A stretch of DNA of 64,000 nucleotides from Chitinophagaceae bacterium (GTDB taxonomy: Bacteria; Bacteroidota; Bacteroidia; Chitinophagales; Chitinophagaceae), in NCBI GenBank assembly GCA_020403425.1, contig JADBXR010000009.1, positions 184,970-248,969 of the forward strand, given 5' to 3'. Below are positions 62,701 to 64,000 of this stretch, piece by piece. Numbering within the stretch: position 1 is the stretch's first letter; the number at the start of each line of letters is the position of its first letter. A program made the translations under genes and the position numbers. Below the pieces are notes generated by a model. The model saw only the letters and a program-made list of their open reading frames with translations, had not been told where the DNA came from and did no database searches.

Positions 62701-64000
62701 TACCGTTCCTGTGATCTCAGGCAAAGTATTCACGGTAACTGTCACCGCAGTACGCGACACAGATACACAACCGGCATCACTGGTCACATCCACGTAAAAA
62801 CTGGTGGTATTGGTCAATGCCGCTGTAGTATAGGCCGCACCGGTATGTAAAAGACTGCCACCGCTGGCTGCTGTGTACCATTTGTACGTAGGACTGGTGG
62901 CACCAGAACTGGCCGTTAACGTAGTGGTCAGACCGGAACAGATCGTTAAGGTACCCGTTACACCAGAGATCGTCGGCGTAGGATTCACCGTTACGGTTAC
63001 TTCTGTTCTTGAGGCAGACACGCAACCCGCATCACTGGTCACATCCACATAAAAGCTGGTCGTGGTGGTCAATGCTGCTGTTGTATAGGCAGCACCGGTA
63101 TGTAAGAGACTGCCACCACTGGCTGCTGTGTACCATTTGTACGTTGGACTCGTAGCACCAGAGCTGGCGGTCAATGTGGTGGTCAGGCCGGAACAGATCG
63201 TCAGAGTACCAGTAACACCAGAGATGGTTGGCAATGGATTCACCGTAACCGTTACTTCGGTCCGGGACGCAGCAACGCAACCGGCCCCACTGGTCACTTC
63301 TACATAAAAATTGGTTGTGTTGGTAAGGGCTGCCGTAGTGTAAGCTGCGCCGGTATACAGTAAACTACCACCGCTGGCTGCTGTGTACCATTTGTACGTA
63401 GGACTGGTAGCACCAGAGCTGGCGGTCAATGTAGTGGTCAGACCGGAACAGATCGTCAAAGTACCTGTAACACCCGAGATGGTCGGTAATGGATTTACCG
63501 TAACGGTCACCGCTGTGCGTGAAACAGATACGCAACCCGCATCGCTGGTCACATCCACATAAAAATCAGTAGTAGTTGTTAAGGCATCTGTGGTATAAGC
63601 AGCACCGGCATATAAAAGAGTTCCGCCACTGGCTGCTGTGTACCATTGGTACGTAGGGCTACTGGCAGACGAGCTTGCCGTTAAGGTGGTGGTCAAACCG
63701 GAACAGATGGTAAGTGTTCCGCTTACACCTGAGATAGTAGGCGTAGGATTCACCGTAACGGTCACCTGGGTCCTTGAGGCAGACACACAACCCGCATCAC
63801 TGGTCACATCCACATAAAAGCTGGTCGTGGTGGTCAATGCTGCTGTTGTATACGCAGCACCCGTATATAAAAGCGTTCCACCACTGGCTGCTGTATACCA
63901 TTTGTAGGTTGGACTGGTGGCACCAGAGCTCGCGGTCAATGTAGTGGTCAGACCAGAACAGATCGTCAGAGTACCGCTAACACCAGAGATGGTTGGCAAC
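50782..64000 (-). CDS. Giant repeat adhesin with type IX secretion C-terminal domain (N-terminus beyond window)
   Basis: At least 4,405 residues; the start lies past the right edge. In coding order there are five Ig-like repeats of 85 residues, Big2- and PKD-like domains (YLWDFKDGSTATTKDATHQYSSAG), 23 MBG-type repeats of 83 residues (PLTITANDQSKVYG...), and a further Ig-like unit with CSGVVPDVL. Three DUF11-like domains with spacers come next, the third preceded by Ig-like units. The C-terminal gliding motility-associated domain (VKIFIPDAFSPNRDGKNDTYVIIRPY to the final YVVLKR) is the type B T9SS signal. The composition is Ser/Thr/Val/Gly-rich with few charges, as in surface fibres. SprB-like cell-surface adhesion or gliding is inferred. 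Confidence 0.93.
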   Translation of the reverse strand, partial: LPTISGVSGTLTICSGLTTTLTASSGATSPTYKWYTAASGGTLLYTGAAYTTAALTTTTSFYVDVTSDAGCVSASRTQVTVTVNPTPTISGVSGTLTICSGLTTTLTASSSASSPTYQWYTAASGGTLLYAGAAYTTDALTTTTDFYVDVTSDAGCVSVSRTAVTVTVNPLPTISGVTGTLTICSGLTTTLTASSGATSPTYKWYTAASGGSLLYTGAAYTTAALTNTTNFYVEVTSGAGCVAASRTEVTVTVNPLPTISGVTGTLTICSGLTTTLTASSGATSPTYKWYTAASGGSLLHTGAAYTTAALTTTTSFYVDVTSDAGCVSASRTEVTVTVNPTPTISGVTGTLTICSGLTTTLTASSGATSPTYKWYTAASGGSLLHTGAAYTTAALTNTTSFYVDVTSDAGCVSVSRTAVTVTVNTLPEITGTVTAICMSTTTDFTASGTAATSNPWRSSNTNIAVVSAGLVTGISAGTVTITYTDINGCEANRSLEILALPSTSLITVSPLTETVCTNTPITYTMPASTYPNPYDWEAPANSTGYVLKSGSITASNPEITLEWPTTGTKTLYLRYRGDNGCWSPVKTVSKIVELTPTATVTASAASICSGSNAGFVITGSAGAVVTYQLTGISGTATTTLTGGSSTITVTGAVASQTITLVSVSLNDCTEALSSTASVIVNKVPDQPSAIVGDITVCAQASETYSVIDERVNGKDVTSWTWQLPAGWTGSSTDHTINVVASAVAGSGTITVTANNACGASVPRTIDVTVVSSGQLLSPSFTINAVEQCLSVNAFIFTNTTSGTADSYLWDFKDGSTATTKDATHQYSSAGNFDVTLTVSGGGCSSTISKNVVVTPLPTATVTAANASVCSGDNAIFNITGTTGSVVTYKINDGADQQVTLVAGSAQISVTGAVASQSISLVSVANSVCTVALTGTAAVTVNSRPVITLTANISEICADGDRDESKQVTYTTESGMTNYTWTVLGGIQHTTIAGGGSLSSTLILNWEQAGSPRVTVNYTNAAGCRALTDASVTTTVFPTATLGTVGQFTSVCSGTNATIQLTGLIPSASQTITYDIEGSDQPGVSVTSDASGNASFTIPVTYSDNGKRLMVNAIQLQSTGCEEEFVTNNSFLLQVKPLPVISGTLTAAYGTPITLSGDLSPAAVNPWVSANTSVANINDGGVVSMVSIGTSTITYTSSNGCSISALLTINAAPLTITANDQSKLYGVTGSLGTTAFTVTGLAAGESINSVSLSSTGTVATASVGTYSITGSAATGNFTATNYTITYVPATLTVTTASLTITAHDQSKIYGVNATLDASAFSVTGLVAGENISSVTLSSPGTLSTAAVGTYSITASNATGSTLSNYVVNYVPGTLTVTAAPLTITANDQSKVYGVTGNLGSTAFSVTGLAAGESISSVTLSSPGTLSTAAVGTYSITAANAIGSTVSNYTINYISGTLTVTAAPLTITADDQSKVYGVTGNLGSTAFSVTGLAAGESISSVTLSSPGTVSTASVGTYSITASNATGSTVSNYAISYVSGTLTVTAAPLTITANDQSKVYGTTGTLGSAAFSVTGLVAGESISSVTLSSPGTLATAAVGTYSITASNATGSTVSNYTISYVSGTLTVTAAPLTITADNQSKVYGTTGTLGSSAFSVTGLASGESISSVTLSSPGTVATAAVGIYSITASNATGSTVSNYTISYITGTLTVTAAPLTITANDQSKVYGTTGSLGSSAFSVTGLASGESISSVSLSSPGTVSTAAVGTYSITASNATGSTVSNYTVSYVSGTLTITAAPLTITADNQSKVYGTTGTLGSSAFSVTGLASGESISSVTLSSPGTVATAAVGTYSITASNATGSTVSNYTISYITGTLTVTAAPLTITADDHSKVYGTTGTLGSSAFSVTGLASGESISSVTLSSPGTVSTAAVGTYSITASNATGSTVSNYTITYVSGTLTVTSAPLTITANDQSKVYGITGTLGNSAFSVTGLAAGESISSVTLSSPGTVSTASVGTYSITASNATGATVSNYTITYVPGTLTVTSAPLTITANDQSKVYGTTGPLGSAAFSVTGLASGESISSVTLSSPGTVSTASVGTYSITASNATGATVSNYTINYVTGTLTVTEAPLTITADAQSKVYGTTGTLGSSAFSVTGLVAGESISSVTLSSPGTLSTAAVGTYSITASNATGSTVSNYAISYVTGTLTVTAAPLTITANDQSKVYGTTGTLSSSAFSVTGLAAGENINSVTLSSAGTVSTAAVGTYSITASNATGSTVSNYTITYVSGTLTVTSAPLTITANDQSKVYGSTGTLGSSAFSVTGLAAGESISSVSLNSPGTVSTAAVGTYSITASSATGSTVSNYTISYVTGTLTVTAAPLTITADAQSKVYGTTGTLGSSAFSVTGLASGESISSVTLSSPGTVSTASVGTYSITASNATGATISNYTINYVTGTLTVTAAPLTITANDQSKVYGTNGTLGSSAFSVTGLMAGESVSSVTLSSLGTLSTAAVGAYSITASNATGSTIANYAINYVSGTLTVTSAPLTITANDQNKVYGTTGTLGSSAFSVTGLAAGESISSVTLSSPGAVSTAAMGTYSITASNATGSTVSNYTISYISGTLTVTAAPLTITANDQSKVYGATGTLGSTAFSATGLVAGDNISSVTLSSPGTPSNASAGTYSITISNPTGITLSNYVINYVSGTLTVTAAPLTITADAQSKVYGTTGTLGSSAFSVTGLVAGESISSVTLSSPGAVSTATVGTYSITASNATGTTVANYTINYVSGTLTVTAAPLTITANAQSKVYGTNGTLGSSAFSVTGLVSGDSINDVTLSSPGTLSTAAAGAYSITASNATGAAVSNYTISYVSGILTVTAAPLTITANDQRKVYGINGTLDATAFSVTGLLAGESISSVTLNSLGTPSAASAGAYTISVSGATGNFTAANYNIRYVPGTLTVQAATITITATDLSKKYGETLTLPSSSFSVTGMANGDTISSVTLSSNGAVATAPAGVYSLTASSASGNFNADNYIIVYQAGSLTVQKALLTIIASDAAKNYGQLVTLAAYTANGLVNGDVISSVVLSSPGTSATAVAGVYSITASGATGTSLSNYNIVYAPGTLTVSGQQLPLLAGAIASSQTICSGVVPDVLTSVADASGGAGTIRYQWQQSLDSIQFTDITGANSAGLTLVAHTKNIYYRRMAYTTNDSSVYSNIVNITILPAPVISGGIIGDCAVLADSVKTYSVNPATNATRYVWTLPNGWTGSSVTNSIQVTPSANNGVITVLPYNGACAGTGVNMNVSVIDLAKSTLVANPPTATGDNLNTSTVTLQLIDVAGNAITCSAPQISFCGTTGTVIGSVTDNNNGSYSAKVRSYADTIVVCASVGNTKFKQTATIVFSGPQGSISGNGPIFATETPYLTFNITQGVAPYTVIYKAANRAQNDTLTNVVSNVPIAVANIAATTGYKLVSIIGADNGRRNNDFIRDTATIQVLDPKILVTLTSDQPVLVKDSTYATRLKIDVTNTGDVDLQSVQVSANLADVFPTPVEFVLDSVSYNGNTVNQNPNFDGKNNFNLFAWTQMPGKRIFDNPYPELRPRTAEVMAMTTVPVAIPVYTGLAEEGLTGSVEMATPVTYLSAELPEPTPVPAEAPGLQDPQLAAAPAAPYFFGTLSRLNIGQDARIFLYVSIKPNGYKKPFVMQVAAVGTGTTPNGTALANSISNDNERQAVHPELTGKGEPLPTVISILPDPSIGLALKTGTPVMQADSSYNVELSYVVGNYGNVNLRSVALYQNLLRSIAAPDVFKVLSVSTPTGSLVVNPAYDGRIDTNLLSSVSTLPFDRQGEVKMLINIKPNSYSSIYKLQAKASGFSAETQSAVSDLSTDGTNPDPNGDGLSDEKLISYIVINKTIPVLESGKVAIRNRRETNGFCGPTANVVVAELTAPSGGDESYSFQWQRSADNISYANIAGATENNYITDSVTTSIYLRRRVISGNQMKYSEPVYIQINTVVKPVINTNGSLYLSGNDSVLVVASDGMAYQWSNGANTQAVVVKTAGNYFVTVTDQNGCQASSDAVTVLPAPPVVRNATYIIGSVSNPANISVQVSATIPGAALKYYLSLNAPNSVSAPGLPAVAGSTVYYASQVVNGLESKRIPVQVTMLNPLAVSRLEKVMSKQAELQADGSFIIGFTFRLFNLRPELLDSLLVKDDLTKVFPFSEKLQVLSLTASGKLVVNPFYDGLSKIEMLSDKSQLAGLQRDSISLLIKVYPGGFAGALNNTAYLTAVSPYGKFTIASTQIISTDPSSTGGAPEDPQPTRFLIPEVKIFIPDAFSPNRDGKNDTYVIIRPYTTQISLEIYNRWGNLVYRANDYRNEWDGRGNQSSLFGTELADGTYYYIVTATDKLTGKLDRFKGYVVLKR
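50785..51070 (-). other. CHU_C / gliding motility-associated C-terminal domain
   Basis: This is the last 95 or so residues of the adhesin. FIPDAFSPNRDGKNDTY, ISLEIYNRWGNLVYRANDY, NEWDGRGNQ, LADGTYYYIVTA and the closing FKGYVVLKR are the family signature. It directs export by the type IX system and needs a PorP/SprF partner, which is the next gene. Confidence 0.92.
51150..53540 (-). repeat. Three divergent DUF11-like domains in the adhesin stalk
   Basis: Three segments share one pattern: a family-like strand (LKIDVTNTGDVDLQSVQV; LSYVVGNYGNVNLRSVAL; IGFTFRLFNLRPELLDSL), then VFP or DVF, then a strand ending in NPNFDG, NPAYDG or NPFYDG, and a closing I.I.P.G/N segment. They lie roughly at 52970-53540, 52440-52790 and 51150-51540. 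They are too divergent to be recent copies. Confidence 0.55.
54646..60366 (-). repeat. Array of 23 MBG-domain repeats (249 bp each)
   Basis: The 5.7-kb block holds 23 tandem units of 83 residues, period 249 bp (for example, the LYG/VYG coding site recurs at 57341 and 57590). Each reads PLTITAxDQSKVYG...SAFSVTGLxxGESISSVTLSSPGT...GTYSITASNATG...NYTISYVxGTLTVTA. The first two and last three are divergent; about 18 central ones are near identical. These match MBG-type (YGX) stalk domains of bacterial surface proteins. Confidence 0.93.
62731..64000 (-). repeat. Five tandem Ig-like repeats (255 bp each)
   Basis: Five copies of 85 residues, spaced exactly 255 bp (the TACCA of the Lys/Gln-Trp-Tyr codons recurs at 62876, 63131, 63386, 63641 and 63896). 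Each reads NPxPTISGVxGTLTICSGLTTTLTASSGA.SPTYKWYTAASGG...YVDVTSDAGCVSxSR. The two Cys residues may form a disulfide. The array runs off the right edge, so more copies are likely. Confidence 0.93.

Noticed and set aside
54646..64000. Regular repeats that might suggest a CRISPR array or satellite
   Set aside because: The period is 249 or 255 bp, a multiple of three, and every unit is read through in one frame as a protein domain.

Overview
The window looks like a chromosomal segment from a Bacteroidota bacterium, most probably family Chitinophagaceae. Several independent signs agree. There is a giant adhesin with a gliding-motility type (CHU_C) C-terminal domain next to a PorP/SprF protein and an OmpA/PD40 protein. 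There are TonB-dependent and other outer-membrane receptors and many short lipoproteins. Bacillithiol genes (bshB1, bacilliredoxin) are present, as are a type B L31 and Bacteroidota-type promoters (TAnnTTTG, best seen as TTTG-N19-TATATTTG before the tRNA). The family-level placement is an inference.

Layout. 1-2.6 kb: cell-wall amidase (cut by the left edge), HD hydrolase, methyltransferase, Rieske lipoprotein. 2.7-5.4 kb: operon bshB1-aguB-aguA (bacillithiol deacetylase and two putrescine-forming steps). 5.5-12.8 kb: lipoprotein, rpmE, YajQ, a large outer-membrane beta-barrel receptor, a methyltransferase with lgt, and bacilliredoxin. 13-17.4 kb: Hsp20, TraB/GumN protein, ECF sigma factor with a membrane protein, NTF2-like protein, glycosyltransferase. 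17.5-22.4 kb: arginine decarboxylase and the thrS-infC-rpmI-rplT translation cluster. 22.6-31.2 kb: secreted proteins, a TonB-dependent receptor, a DUF3347 lipoprotein, an ABC-F protein and hutI-hutG. 31.2-34.5 kb: a CrtA-like protein, then arginine deiminase and a CtlX-like hydrolase. 34.8-37.4 kb: pfkA-pykF. 37.5-46.7 kb: an S15 hydrolase, GH20 hexosaminidase, NagB-LmbE fusion, an SMS-like PAP2 protein, an Omp85-type barrel, a PhyH dioxygenase and an SDR. 46.7 kb: tRNA-Arg and a tRNA-like remnant. 47-64 kb: a small secreted protein, then a type IX secretion locus read right to left: giant repeat adhesin (at least 4,405 residues, cut by the right edge), PorP/SprF, OmpA/PD40.

How genes connect. 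Arginine decarboxylase, AguA and AguB together make a full arginine-to-putrescine route. Arginine deiminase plus CtlX gives a second route, through citrulline. GH20 and NagB-LmbE suit amino-sugar use. HutI and HutG are the last two steps of histidine breakdown. The most striking structure is the adhesin: a 5.7-kb array of 23 MBG-type repeats (83 residues each), five 85-residue Ig-like repeats, and a terminal type IX secretion signal. I found no CRISPR array, insertion sequence, prophage or clear defence system.
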